NCBI RefSeq assembly: GCF_024323335.1
Contig: NC_066579.1
Coordinates: forward strand, 244,711,068-244,775,067
Length of the DNA stretch: 64,000 nucleotides
DNA from: Lathyrus oleraceus
Taxonomy: Eukaryota > Streptophyta > Magnoliopsida > Fabales > Fabaceae
Direction of reading: 5' to 3'
Part shown: piece after piece, positions 24,309-36,330 of the stretch
Layout: every line of letters starts with the position of its first letter
Numbering within the stretch: the first letter of the stretch is position 1
The notes under the pieces: generated by a model
The model's input: the letters and a program-made list of their open reading frames with translations, nothing else
What the model was told of the DNA's origin: nothing
Databases searched by the model: none
Made by a program: the position numbers and the translations under genes

Positions 24309-26333
24309 ATGGAAGGTCTACAAGAAGAGCTCGCTGAGATGAGAATTCGCATGAATCAGTTCATGGAAGTGGTCCAAGGAGTGGCTCAGGGACAGAAGGA
24401 GCTTAGATTGTTGGTACAGAGGGATCCCCCTACTACTCAACCGGAGGTTGTGGTTGATCCTCCAACTGGAGAGGCTAATGGACCCAATGGACCGGTGTCT
24501 ATCCCTATCCCACATGTCAACCTTGATCAACAACCCATCCATGATGATCAGGAGGATCAATTCCCCCTGCTTCAGGAGGACATTGGCTTAGGCCATGGTA
24601 TGGACCCTATGTTTCGGAGACTGGAAGAGAGGTTGAAAGTTGTGGAAGGGCAGAATGCTCTTGGTGTGGATGTTGTTGACTTGGGGTTGGTCCCAGGTGT
24701 GAGAATTCCACCAAAATTCAGAGTCCCCGTGTTTGATAAGTACAATGGCAACTCTTTCCCGAAGACTCACGTACAAGCTTACTTCCGCAAGATGGTTGCG
24801 TATTCTGATGATGAGAAGCTGCTCATGTACTTCTTCCAGGACAGCCTAGCTGGGGCATCCTTGGAGTGGTATATGAGGCTGGACAGAGCCCATATTCGCT
24901 GCTGGAGAGACTTGGCTGAGGCCTTTATGAAGCAATATCAGTACAACACAGACATGGCACCTGACAGGACTCAGCTCCAGAATCTGTCTCTCAAGAGCAA
25001 CGAGTGTTTCAAAGAGTATGCTCAACGCTGGAGAGAGATGGCTTCCCGTGTTCAGTCTCCGATGTTGGAAAAAGAGATGGCCAACATGTTTATGAACACA
25101 CTTCCTGGATCATATTTGGAGCGTCTGGTGGGTTGCAACGCCTCCAATTTTGCTGATGTGGTCTCTACCGGTGAGAGGGTGGAGAACTACTTGAAGACGT
25201 GTAAGATCCAAAATGGGGTTGGATCATCTTCGGGGTCAAAGAAGTCGTTCTTAGGAGGACAGAAGAGGAGAGAAGGGGATACAAATGCCATATCTTCTTA
25301 TTAGAGCAGAGGTAACCAAAGGAGCAATTTTCAGAATTACCATCAGCAACCTTATGTTGCAGCTGTGACCATTCCGGCTGCAGCACCAGTTCAACAACAA
25401 CCTCAACGTCAACAAAATCAATACCAACAACAACAAGGTAACATACCTGCTTATCAACAGAGACAGAGGATGATGGATAGGTGTTTCGATACTCTTCCGA
25501 TGTCGTACGCCCAATTGTTTCTCAACCTTCAGCAGTTGCAACTTGTGCAGTTACGCACTTTGACTCCTCCTATTGGCAGACTTCCAGTGGGTTATGACGC
25601 CAATGCTAAGTGTAATTTCTACTCTGGGGCACCTGGCCACACTATTGAGAATTGCAAACCTTTTAAGCACGTAGTTCAGGACCTTATCGACTCAAAGGCC
25701 ATTAACTTTGCGCCGGCTCCTAATGTTGTCAACAATCCTATGTCGCAGCATGGTGGGGCAAATGTTAACATGGTTGAAGGAGAAGTCAAATCCGTCAAGG
25801 ATGTGTTGAAGCTGAAGACTCCGCTGTTAGAAATCAAAGAATACTTGCTAAAGGCAGATGTCTTCCCCGGTTGTGGGAGCGGTTGTTTGGGTTGTGTTGC
25901 ACATAGTGGGGGTTGTGTGAGGCTGCAACAGGGTATCCATGCCTTGCTGGACGATGGTATCCTTCAAGCTGAAGACCTATCTGCCCAAAGGTCTATTGAA
26001 GGGGTTGTTGAGAATGCAGATGTTGATCCTCTCTTTCTTGAAGATGCTGAAGAATTTACAAATGTTGTTCCTGCTGATTTTGTAATTCCCAATGATGTAA
26101 TTAATTTTTCTGATGTTGTTGCTTCTACAACTTCAACGCCTCAGACTCGTCAGGGGGCGATTACTTTCTCCAGTGCTGGCATCATTCAGTATGGCCAGAT
26201 CTCTGCAATCAATAAAGCAGATGAGGATAGTGATTGCGACATTGACAACTGGTTGCGTCCAAGGATCCCGGGTGAAGTTCTCCGTAATTGGTCTTCTGAA
26301 GAGATTATCCAAGTCACTCTTCTTGAAGAGTAA
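24309..26333 (+). pseudogene. Tat gag with zinc knuckle; protease not seen
   Basis: One frame from ATG 24309 to TAA 26331-26333, broken by TAG at 25302-25304. The N-terminal helix-rich part (MEGLQEELAEMRIRMNQ) precedes the retrotransposon gag core with YFFQDSLAGASLEWYM and FKEYAQRWREMA. After the internal stop come a glutamine-rich linker and a zinc-knuckle-like CNFYSGAPGHTIENC, in which the usual second metal ligand is Tyr. The rest is an acidic linker ending in PRIPGEVLRNWSS, which resembles the end of gag-pro in the Ogre element at 40568. The aspartic protease segment expected between these parts (seen in the - strand element as VDIGSS and FLLGRPWIH) is missing without loss of frame. Gag would form the cytoplasmic particle. 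Confidence 0.85.
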
Positions 26334-26531
26334 TTTTTTTTGTTTATTCACGCATATCCAAGTCTTACGTTCCTCCCAGGGCGTAATGACTCATTGTAGG
26401 GCTCATCTATGTGAATACCTGCATTTTTATCATAAATAAAGGACGTCTTTTTGCATTCAAATATTTTGTTCACTGTCTTTCTATTTTCACTCCTTGTTCA
26501 CACTCATAAGCACATACCATCACTCATGCAG
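26334..26531 (+). other. Probable 3' end of the gag-pro/RT intron
   Basis: A short non-coding stretch separates the two reading frames. A pyrimidine-containing stretch ends in CATGCAG at 26531, and the RT frame is open from 26532. Ogre/Tat elements are known to carry a removable intron between protease and RT. The 5' splice site was not identified. Confidence 0.5.
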
Positions 26532-29500
26532 ATGCACGTCACCGGATCCTATTGATAACAATTTTGCTATGGCTCGTTTCGACTTTGAAAATCCAATCTT
26601 TCAAGCTGAAGAAGAGGGTGACGAAGACTGTGAACTCCCTGAAGAACTTGCCAGGTTGTTAAAACAAGAGGAAAGGGTCATTCAACCGCATCAAGAGTCT
26701 ATTGAAGTGATTAATCTCGGCACCGAGGACGTCAAGAGAGAAATCAAGACAAGGGCTGCTTTGGAAGATAAGGTGAAGAAGAGGTTGAGTGAATTGCTGC
26801 AAGAGTATGTTGACATTTTCGCTTGGTCTTATCAGGACATGCCAGGGCTTGACACCGACATTGTGGTACACCGTTTGCCTCAAAGAGGATTGTCCTCCGG
26901 TCAAGCAGAAGCTCAGAAGAACAAGACCAGAGATGGCTGTCAAAATAAAAGAAGAAATGCAGAAACAGTTGGATGCAGGGTTTCTAGTAGTTACTAATTA
27001 TCTTCCATGGGTTTCAAATATCGTTCCAGTACCTAAGAAGGATGGAAAGGTACGAATGTGTGTTGACTACCGGGATCTGAACAGAGCTAGTCCTAAAGAC
27101 GATTTCCCATTACCTCACATCGACGTTTTGGTGGATAACACGACTCAGTTCTCGGTATTCTCCTTCATGGATGGCTTTTCTGGCTATAATCAAATTAAGA
27201 TGGCACTAGAAGACATGGAGAAAACAACTTTCATAACCCCATGGGGCACCTTCTGCTACAAGGTGATGCCGTTTTGTCTGAAAAATGCTGGGGCAACATA
27301 TCAACGAGCTATGGTAACTCTTTTCCATGATATGATTCATCACGAAATCGAGGTTTATGTTGATGATATGATAGCCAAATCTTAGACGGAAGAAGAACAT
27401 TTGGTGAATTTGCAGAAACTATTTGAGCGTTTGAGGAAATTCAAGTTGAGGCTTAATTCAAACAAGTGCACTTTCGGGGTTAGATCTGGAAAACTGCTGG
27501 GTTTTATTGTTAGTAAAAAAGGGATTGAGGTGGATCCAGCCAAAGTGAAAGCGATACAAGAAATGCCTGAGCCAAGAACAGAAAAACAAGCCCGTGGTTT
27601 CTTAGGAAGGTTGAATTACATTGCAAGGTTCATCTCTCACCTAACAGCCACGTGTGAGCCAATATTCAAATTGTTAGGAAAAGACCAGGCTATCAGGTGG
27701 AATGATGATTGCCAGAGGGCCTTCGAAAAAATAAAAGAGTATTTGCAGAATCCTCCTATCCTTATGCCTCCAGTCCCAAGGAGACTGCTGATTATGTATT
27801 TGACAGTACTTGATAATTCCATGGGTTGTGTTCTCGGTCAACACGACGAGACAGGTAGGAAAGAGCATGCCATCTACTACCTGAGTAAAAAATTCACAGA
27901 TTACGAGTCGAGATACTCAATGCTTGAAAAGACATGTTGTGCACTTGCATGGGCTGCTAAGCGATTGAGACAATATATGCTGACTCACACGACCTTATTG
28001 ATCTCTAAAATGGATCCAGTCAAGTATATATTTGAGAAGCCAGCTCTCACCGGAAGGGTTTCTCGTTAGAAAATGGTACTGACAGAGTACGACATCCAGT
28101 ATACATCCCAGAAAGCCATCCCAGAGTATGACATCCAGTATGAGCCGATGAAGTTTGATTTTCCGAATGAAGACATCATGTTTCTCAAGGTGAAAGATTG
28201 TGAAGAGCCAGTTGTTGAGGAGGGACCTGATCTAGATGAAAAGTGGACTTTAATGTTTGATGGGGCCGCCAATGCCAAAGGAAGTGGAATTGGTGCTGCC
28301 ATTACCACTCCGAAAGGTGCCCACATGCCTTTCACCGCCCGTTTGACTTTTGAGTGCACCAATAATGAAGCTGAGTATGAAGCATGTATCTTGGGTATTG
28401 AGAAAGCCATTGATTTGAGAATCAAGACCCTGGACATCTTCGGAGATTCATCTCTAGTGATCAATCAAGTGAATGGTGATTGGAATACTCTCCAGCCTAA
28501 TCTGGTCCCCTACAGAGATTACACGAGAAGACTGTTGACTTTCTTCACAACAGTAAGGCTGTATCATATACCTCATGATAAGAACCAGATGGAAGATGCT
28601 CTTGCTACTCTATCCTCCATGATCAAAGTGACTCGGTGGAACTATGCTCCCCGGATCGATGTTATGCATCTTGATAGGGCCGCGTATGTATTTGCTGTTG
28701 AATTGGTAGTTGATGACAAACCCTGGTATCATGACATCAAGTGCTTTTTGAAGAATCAAGAGTGCCCTGCAGTGGCATCCAACAATGATAGAAAGACTTT
28801 GAGAAGATTGGCAGACAGTTTCTTTTTGAACAAAGACAATGTGTTGTATAAGAGGAACTTCGCCATGGTTTTGCTCAGATGCGTGGATAGACACGAAGCG
28901 GTCATGTTAATGCAAGAAGTTCATGAAGGCTCCTTCGGTACTCATGCCGGTGGACATGCAATGGCTAAGAAATTGTTGAGAGCGGGTTATTATTGGATGA
29001 CCATGAAATCTGATTGTTTTAAATATGCTCGGAAGTGTCATAAATGTCAGCTTTATGTTGATAAGGTGCATGTGCCGCCAAATCCTCTGAATGTGATGTC
29101 TTCGCCGTGGCCGTTTGCCATGTGGGGCATTGATATGATTGGAAAGATTGAGCCAACTGCTTCCAATGGGCATCGTTTCATCCTTGTTGCCATAGACTAT
29201 TTCACCAAGTGGGTCGAAGCAGCGCCATTTGCGAAGGTCATCAGACATGTGGTTGCCCGATTCATTAAGAAAGAAATCATTTTTCGTTTTGGGATTCCCG
29301 AAAGAATCATTACTGATAATGGTTCTAATCTCAATAACAAAATGATGAAGGAGTTGTGCAAGAACTTCAACATTCAACATCACAATTCTTCCCCTTATCG
29401 TCCTAAGATGAACGGTGCTGTTGAGGCAGCAAATAAGAACATAAAGAAGATTGTGCAGAAGATGGTCGTTACGTACAGATATTGGCATGAGATGCTACCC

Positions 29501-29980
29501 TTCCCCTTGCATGGGTATCGTACTTCAGTACGTACATCGACCGGGGCAACCCCTTACTCCCTTGCGTATGGTATGGAAGCAGTCCTACCTGTTGAAGTGG
29601 AGATTCATTCTCTAAGAGTCCTGCTGGATGTTGAGTTAGACGAAGCTGAATGGATTCGGACAGTGTTCAATGAGTTGAATCTTATCGAAGAGAAGCGGAT
29701 GGCAGCCATTTGTCATGGGCAGTTGTATCAGAGTCGGATGAAGAGAGCCTTTGATCATAAAGTGCGTCCTCGATGCTTCCGAGTCGGAGATTTGGTGTTG
29801 AAAAGGATCCTTCCTCCTCAGACAGATCACAGGGGCAAGTGGACTCCTAACTATGATGGACCATATATTGTTACCAAGATTTTTGACGGTGGAGCCTTAA
29901 TGCTTGCAACTATGGATGGTGAAGACTTCGCTTCCCCTGTGAACTCATACGCAGTTAAAAAAATACTTCGCATAAAATAG
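26532..29980 (+). pseudogene. Tat pol: RT, RNase H, archaeal-type RNase H, integrase (degenerate)
   Basis: Reading starts in one frame (PDPIDNNFAMARFDF), shifts by one base near 26880, then runs in a second frame to the TAG ending at 29980, interrupted by TAG at 27383-27385 and TAG at 28067-28069. RT shows VPKKDGKVRMCVDYRDLN, FMDGFSGYNQI, and the YVDDM active site near 27356. RNase H follows (LDNSMGCVLGQHD, LEKTCCALAWA). A second, archaeal-type RNase H has MFDGAANAKGSGIGA, NNEAEYEACI and FGDSSLVINQ. Integrase has a zinc finger (HAGGHAM, CHKCQLY) and the DDE residues in GIDMIGK, ITDNGSN and NGAVEAANK. The dual RNase H is diagnostic for Tat elements. The C-terminal GDLVLKR and GPYIVTKIFDGGALML are typical of the lineage. 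Confidence 0.92.
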
Positions 29981-30660
29981 ACCCGCTGGACAATAAAAAG
30001 AATAGTCTAGGCAAAAAATGGGCATCCCGGCGAACCAAGAAAATGAAAAAGGTTCAGGAAAAAGTTAGGGATTAAAAAAATGAAAAGATTGTACACCCGG
30101 TAAGTTGAAAACCTGAAAAGGCAACTTAGGCAAAAATGGGTATCCCGGTGGATTGAAAACCCGAAAGGGCGATCCAGGAAAAAGTTAGGGATTAAGCGAA
30201 TGACTGCGTTCTGAGTAGTTCTAAATCTCATCTCGTGTCGATAAATGAAAACTTTCGAAGGATAGGAAACAGCCCAATCACCTTTTTCAGAAAGCTGATC
30301 ATATGGAGGATCTTGAAGACGAGCGAGCCATAGCAGAATTGGAACCCGATAGAAATCCATTTCACATTGCCATTAGATTAATTTCTGCTTTTATCTTTTG
30401 TGCGATTACCTCTTTCCAGGGATTGCTTCCTGATGTAAATGCCTATTCAGAGGCCATTCAATCAATAAAATCATGCTATTCAGTATACCTCTGTGCTCAT
30501 TTTCATTTTACTGTTTTGTTTGCAAAAATGACGTCCGAATTTTTGATAAATGTTGCATCATGAAACATAGGGGCTTTACAGGTACATGCTTAATAAACAT
30601 TTAAAATTGATGTAAATTTTAAGTGCTTTGGATCATCTATTCAGAACAGGTACACTCGGG
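29981..30660 (+). other. Start of 3' UTR with a two-copy 119-bp repeat
   Basis: GGCAAAAAATGGGCATCCCGG (first 20 bases considered) near 30013 and GGCAAAAATGGGTATCCCGG near 30132 each lead into AGGAAAAAGTTAGGGATT. Related lines (CGCCCTTTCGGGTTTTCAA) stand just after integrase in the - strand Ogre at 38960-39050, so this block is shared by the two elements. No gene is seen. Confidence 0.6.
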
Positions 30661-30674
30661 GCATTTCCTTAAGG

Positions 30675-31480
30675 TTCCCAGCAGATGATCGCGGATGTTT
30701 TTCTTGAACATTTGGTATTTGGTATCTTATCCCTGCAAAGTTGGTCCAAGCATTGGATTCTTCAATCCCCAGCAGGCTCTCACTACTGTACTTCCCCAGG
30801 CGTTTGTTTCAGACTATACACTCCCCAATAGAGTCGACAGTGTCAGACTGTATATCCCCAGCGGAGTTGACAGTGTCAGACTGTATCTTCCCAGCAGAAG
30901 CGGCTGCTCCTCAGAGTTTGATGCCAGATCGATGATCTCAACGCTAGATCCACGGTTGCTTTCCTTGAAGTAGAATCTCGGTACTGTATCGGTGTTCGCT
31001 TCCCCGGCTGAGTCATCTCTCTCGCAAATTATGGTTGCCAGAACTACTGTCGCTTTCCTCAGCAGCAAGCTTTCAGTGCCATTCTCTCCCCAGTCAGAGT
31101 CTCGGTATTATTTTGTTATTGCCAGAACACCGCGTGGCCGGTCATTTCCCCACAGAGTTCATTGTGTTGTGTATCTCCGACAACATGGCCAGGGTCCAGA
31201 AGATTGTGATCATTTTTCCGGCAGAATTCCTTGCCTCGGCTTGGCGTTCTCTCTAACCTAGCATTTCGCATCCCTGCATGTAGAATCATATCGCATTGCA
31301 TCCTCCCAAATCGCGTAGCATTTCCATTTTCATGGAGCAATACGTCATTGAAAAATTTAAACATACGCATGTAAAATATAAGACATTCTCGGTATCCCAA
31401 GTGATAAGCCAGAAGTTTGTTTCCAGTACTCAGACTGAAGTTTGTTCATGACTTATCCTTTATTATTCCCAGCAGGGGTC
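30675..31480 (+). repeat. Dispersed array of PBS-complement (tRNA-3'-end-like) words
   Basis: Sense-strand copies of a word like TCCCCAGCAGAGTCGCCA, the reverse complement of the PBS, recur: 30766-30775, 30822-30839 (TCCCCAATAGAGTCGACA, 15 of 18 matching), 30855-30872 (TCCCCAGCGGAGTTGACA, 15 of 18), about 30888-30903, 31011-31024, 31087-31104, about 31147-31160, and TTCCCAGCAG near 31468. The copies are separated by unrelated sequence, so they are not a simple tandem repeat. Confidence 0.7.
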
Positions 31481-31539
31481 GTTGGCCCACGTGCCGCCTC
31501 AATTATCATTTTCCCTATTTCTTCTGATGCTGACAGGCA

Positions 31540-32060
31540 TGAAAGTTTTTCGGTATTCAGACCGAAGTGGCATTCAGGCCAGTTTTCCGATGTTCAGATC
31601 GAAGAAGTTTCCGACGTTCAAGTCGACGCAACTTGTGGCATTCAGGCCAATTTTCTAGTATTCAGACCGAAGTGGTATTCAGGCCAGTTTTCCGATGTTC
31701 AGATCGAGGAAGTTTCCGACGTTCAGGTCGACGCAACTTGTGGCATTCAGGTCAGTTTCCGGTATTCAGACCGAAGTGGCATTCAGGCCAATTTTCCGAT
31801 GTTTAGATCGAAGAAGTTTCCGACGTTCAGGTCGATGCAACTTGTGGCATTCAGGCCAGTTTTCTGATGTTCAGATCGAAGAAGTTTCCGACGTTCAGGT
31901 CGATGCAACTTGTGGCATTTAGGCCAGTTTTCCGATGTTCAGATTGAAGAAGTTTCCGACGTTCAGGTCGATGCAACTTATGGCATTCAGGCCAGTTTTC
32001 CGGTATTCATACCGAAGTGGCGTTCAGGCCAAGTTTCCCGGTGTTCAGACCGATGTTTGA
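31540..32060 (+). repeat. 3' UTR tandem repeat, 68- and 105-bp units
   Basis: Five copies of a word starting CAGATCGAAGAAGTTTCCGA lie at 31595, 31700, 31804, 31872 and 31940, i.e. spacings of 105, 104, 68 and 68 bp. The longer units carry an extra 37 bp block with ATTCAGACCGAAGTGG. Open frames across the block come from the repeat and are not genes. Tandem repeats in the 3' UTR of Tat/Ogre elements are known precursors of Fabeae satellites (Macas and co-workers). Confidence 0.9.
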
Positions 32061-32390
32061 TAATCTCATATCTTCTGATGCTCAGATCGAAGTCATTTCC
32101 AGTATTCAGATTGATGAGCGGCATTCAGGCCATGGTTATTTCTGTGTTACCATTTATTTTGGTATTCAGACTAACATTCTTTTTTCGGTGTTCAGACCGA
32201 CTCTCACCGTACCAGACGGATTCTCTGTTGATGCTCAGATCAAGACCACCTCTCTTCTGATCCTGACAGGCATTGTTACTTCACTTTCATATTTAAGTGT
32301 AAATTTTCCGGCTTTTATCGTATTCAATCCCTTGATACCTCGAAAGTGCGAAAGTCGTTGCTGTCTTCCTTTCGGGTCTCCAGTTGATTG

Positions 32391-32402
32391 AATAGGGGTA
32401 GC
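32391..32402 (+). promoter_or_regulatory. Polypurine tract of the Tat element
   Basis: AATAGGGGTAGC sits directly before the 3' LTR. The - strand Ogre has AATAGGGGCATC at the same place, which supports both assignments. Confidence 0.8.
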
Positions 32403-34234
32403 TGTAATACCCCAAAATTTACCCTTCATTTTTCTTTGAAGCATGGGTTTATGTTTCACGCTTCATTAACATCATATTAGGTCATACTCATTGCATACTG
32501 CATTAGTGACTGGGAGATCAGGTTTTGATTGATCACTCCTTAACAGAAGGAGTCCACACAAAGCAAGATTGAGAATTATACCTCACCCTCTAAGTATACA
32601 AGTCTCAAGGGTCTTAGGGGGTTCCAGGTATCTTATTATGGTCCTCAATTCATCAGTGAAGGATTCAGAGCTATCAGAGTGTTCATCTGGATTTAATCAA
32701 GAAATTAGGGTTTCGTGGCTAATTGCAACAGGCAATGTTTGGTTGGAAGTAGAGGGGCTTATCCATGTCATGTTTGGAGAGGCATCTTGGCCTAGGAAGA
32801 TTCACAATTATCTTAGAAAGATCCATTGGCAATCAGTGCAATCAGTTCCTGATCAATTTGGCACTAAACTAGGGTTTGGTACAAAATCAGTTTATTTCTG
32901 ATTCTTTGGGTGAAACTCTTTTACATGGCCCTCCATATGTCCACAAGGGTCTGCATACAAAAAATCAGCTCTTTATTTGAGCCAGAGGTGCTTCAATTGA
33001 TCATTGGAATCAGGAATCCTACAGTTTGGGAAAAGTCAACTGTGGGGCCAAAAAAGTCAACTCCTGACATTTTGAGAGTGGAATCTCAAAATCCATGCCT
33101 AGGGGATCCTACATGTGAAATTTGATCAAGGTTGGATCTTGGATTCATCATTTAATCAGGAATTGGAAAAGTTACTTAATTTGGAAATGGTTGACTTTCC
33201 ATTTAGGGCAAGTTTTCATGATTGTTGCACTCACTTTAATCTCATTTTCCTTCAAGCTAAAATCTCCATTTGAAAATTTCTCCACCATTAAAGTTGTTCC
33301 TCTTGTACCAAGCTTTCTATAGATATAAAGTTTTCTCCATTTGGATCAAAATTGAGAAAGTTATGCTTAGTCAAAGTGAGACATTTTTTTAGGACACTTA
33401 GAAAAATTTCTAAGTCCAAAAATCTTCAAAGTTTGTCAAGACTTCTTGGCCAGTTTACTTGCACTTCAAGGCATCATTTGAAAATACTTTCTTCACAACA
33501 ATTATACCTTGCCATTTCCTCTTTCACCTCCTTTTGGAATCATCTCATTTGGATTCATGGTTTGATAGATACATTCATCTAAAGTGGGCACCATGACTTG
33601 ATTTTCTAGGCAGATTTTGGGCCTGGCTGGCCCAATCAGTTTTGCATGGTGAGACCTAAGCTTGAGGGCCATTTTTCACCTTCTTCCACTCATCATTTCA
33701 ACTTGTGATCAACATGAAAGATGCTATGCTCCATGAGGTCTTGCTACTGTTTGCATTATTTCATCATTTGGTGACTTGATCGTCAAGTTACATGGCCACA
33801 AAGTCACTACCTTGGAATATTTTTCCAGCTTGCCAAACCAACAAAGCCATGCAGCACAAACCAGCCCACGTTTTTGATATCTCTTGTGGCCATGCATTGG
33901 ATATTCATTCACTTAAGTTTGTCCTAAAATAACAACATTTCACATGCCCTAATACACCTCACTTTGGCATTATTTTTGCTTATGGATAAATTAATTATTT
34001 CAAAGCCCATGAAGCATGTGATCCACCCTATTTAAAAGCTGCAAACCCTAAACCTAAAGGAGGCATTGGTGAATTTTCGTGGCAAGCAAGGCAAGGTAAC
34101 CATCTTACTCCATCTTCCATGGCCATTATTTTCCTCATTCTTATGCTTGCTTACCATGCTCATCATTATTACCACTAATGTTGTTTCATGTTTGTTTATA
34201 ATGCCAATCTTATGCTTGTGTTCTTGATGTTATG
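32403..34234 (+). repeat. 3' LTR of the Tat element, left part
   Basis: TGTAATACCCCAAAATTT onward matches 17297-20892 of the 5' LTR, without the solo LTR. It stops at GTTATG (34234) where the reverse Ogre element starts. Small frames here are not genes: each is matched by a similarly eroded counterpart in the other LTR. Confidence 0.9.
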
Positions 34235-36315
34235 TGTAGCGGGGTATTCGTTACCATTAGAGATATTGATTAAATCCAAGGTAAATCATCCAAGTCGAGT
34301 CGCCACCGCACTTCTATTTATCCAAAGGAATGGTTAGAAAGCGAATAAAAACCTTAAAGTTTTATCGAATCAAAAACTAGTAAAAATGTCAGAGATCTGG
34401 GTAAGGGGGTTGGTTATGCAATGGGAAGGTATTAGGCACCCAAAGCATCCTAGGTACTCCTAGGGAGCTCTTTTCACATTTGTTGCAAAGGTTGTTGTTT
34501 TTTTTTTTTTGAAAATTTATTTGTGCAGACATGATTGAAGGGATGAGAAAAGCGTGTATGTTTATCTAATGTACTACTTACTAAAAGAAGGGTCAAAAGA
34601 AAATGACTCGCACGGACGTCGCATCCACTGCATACGTATCTCATCTGAATCTGAGAATCAAAGTCTTCGTAGCTCGGCTACCTATGGGTTAAAGAGGAGT
34701 GTGCTCGCTAAGACATCGCGTCTTATGCCTACGTATTCATCTGGGATGAAAATCAGAGCAAAACGTAGTTCGACCACCTATGGGGTAAGGGTTGTGTTTT
34801 GGGGTGAACGACGTTACTACGCAATCTACCGGATGCTCGACCTTTGGAGATTTACTCGCCTGTAGTAGAAGGAGATAACGTGTTCTTAGGAGAAGAAAAA
34901 TCGATGAGTTTGGGGTTTTAGGGATGCTCATGCAAAAAGGCAGTCCTAGATGAAGGAACCGCGCTACCTTAATTGACATGCCACGAGAGGCTATACGAAA
35001 CCTAAGAAATCGGTAACATGCGGGAAAAGTAAAAGGATCGAGAGATCTACCGTACGGATAAAGATCCGAAGTAACAACAATTAGATAAATAAGAAACCCA
35101 AAGACTCTTCCAAGCTAAACACCATTAAAGAAAGCGAGTCAGTACAGGTAATCGAAATAAACCTCCAGGTGGTACCCCACAAATAAAGTGGAACACCAAG
35201 CAAGCTATCCCTGCAAGAGTATGTGAGCCCTCACAAAAACAAAACTCAACAAACAGGTTAGAGAAACAAGATAGGGTAATCAAGAGTTGCCCCCAAATCA
35301 AAATGTAACCACATGAATCATGCCATTAAAATTCACAAAAAGCTCACAAAAGCAACCAAGGGTAGGAGGCCTAAACCTCTTGTCAAACACATGCATCAAA
35401 AGGGTATCAAATTCACCCATGATACCTCATACATTCAGAGCATTCAAATTAAAAGCATAAAGTAATGGGAATAAGGCAAACCTGACTGGAGAGATCGAAT
35501 GAAATTGAATTGCCCGGTTGGGTTTGCAAAGCACTCTTAGGGTTTATATGAGAGGGAATGGGTTCTTTGCAGATGAGTTCCCTTCAGTCTCTGGAGGTCG
35601 CTCTGAACTCTGTTAGCTCTTCTCTCACTATCTTTTTCCTGCCAGGGTAATAGGAATAAAATGCCTTTTGTTTCACTGAAACTCTGAATTTATAACCTGA
35701 TTTTTGTGGACTTGTGGGCTCAAATGAGAGAGACCCAAGTCCAAATTTTTTTTGTTATATTTTTTTTATTTATTTATTTTCGTTTTTTTTTCTTTCGTGT
35801 TTCGTTCTTTTTTTTATTTAAACACGTGGGCTTCGCCTAGCGAGCATGACAGTTCAAGAAATTCCTCTGAGCGTAGGTGATTCTGGTGGCTTTTCTTGGG
35901 ACTCGCTAGGCGACCCATTCTGCTCGCCTAGCGAGCATGACAGCTCATGAACAAACTTTTGCTCCTTCAAGATTAACGTTTTGACTGACGAATAGACCCC
36001 ATTTGAACCTGTTGGAAGTATCTCAAGCCATTCCTTTGTGTTGACTGATCATCTAAATAGAACCCACAAAGTGTCTTGGATGATACTCAAGCTTCAAACA
36101 AAAGATGTTAGTGACACATTTTTGTGCTTTTGGTTAGTAAACAAAAGTAAGAGAAACAATGATGTATAACTCAAGCATGCTTGGTGATCTCAAACCAATC
36201 ACAAGGAGTCCCACCCAAAGGCAAAGGGAACCAAGATGCTAAAGATCCTTGAGGCTATGCAAATGCGATGTTATGATGCCATGAGGGATCTTAGGGTCAA
36301 AATTGGGGTCTTACA
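34235..36315 (-). repeat. 3' LTR of the Ogre element
   Basis: On the + strand it runs from TGTAGCGGGG to GGGGTCTTACA, 2081 bp. In sense orientation it starts TGTAAGACCCC and ends CCCCGCTACA. The first 679 bp in window order match 46020-46711. The sense start matches 61631 onward, a further LTR of the same broad family. It contains the hairpin modules (34614-34750), TCGCCTAGCGAGC repeats (35833, 35924, inverted at 35903) and a T-rich stretch near 35740-35815. No gene. Confidence 0.9.
34614..34750 (-). other. Hairpin modules in the Ogre 3' LTR
   Basis: On the + strand: GGACG-tcg-CATCC (34614-34626, a G-T pair in sense RNA), TCTCA/TGAGA (34639-34656), GTAGC-tcg-GCTAC (34669-34681), TAAGAC-atcgc-GTCTTA (34709-34725), TTCAT-ctggg-ATGAA (34736-34750). 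The last stem differs from TCTCAT/ATGAGA in related LTRs on both sides, which keeps it paired. A copy of the block is at 46401-46530. Confidence 0.75.
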
Positions 36316-36330
36316 GATGCCCCTATTTAA
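36316..36330 (-). promoter_or_regulatory. Polypurine tract of the Ogre element
   Basis: On the - strand TTAAATAGGGGCATC ends immediately before TGTAAGACCCC, the LTR start. Confidence 0.8.

Noticed and set aside
30303..32460. Several + strand frames of 70-140 codons after integrase
   Set aside because: They lie in the 3' UTR of the Tat element and follow its tandem repeats; overlapping frames all stay open because the unit lacks stops.
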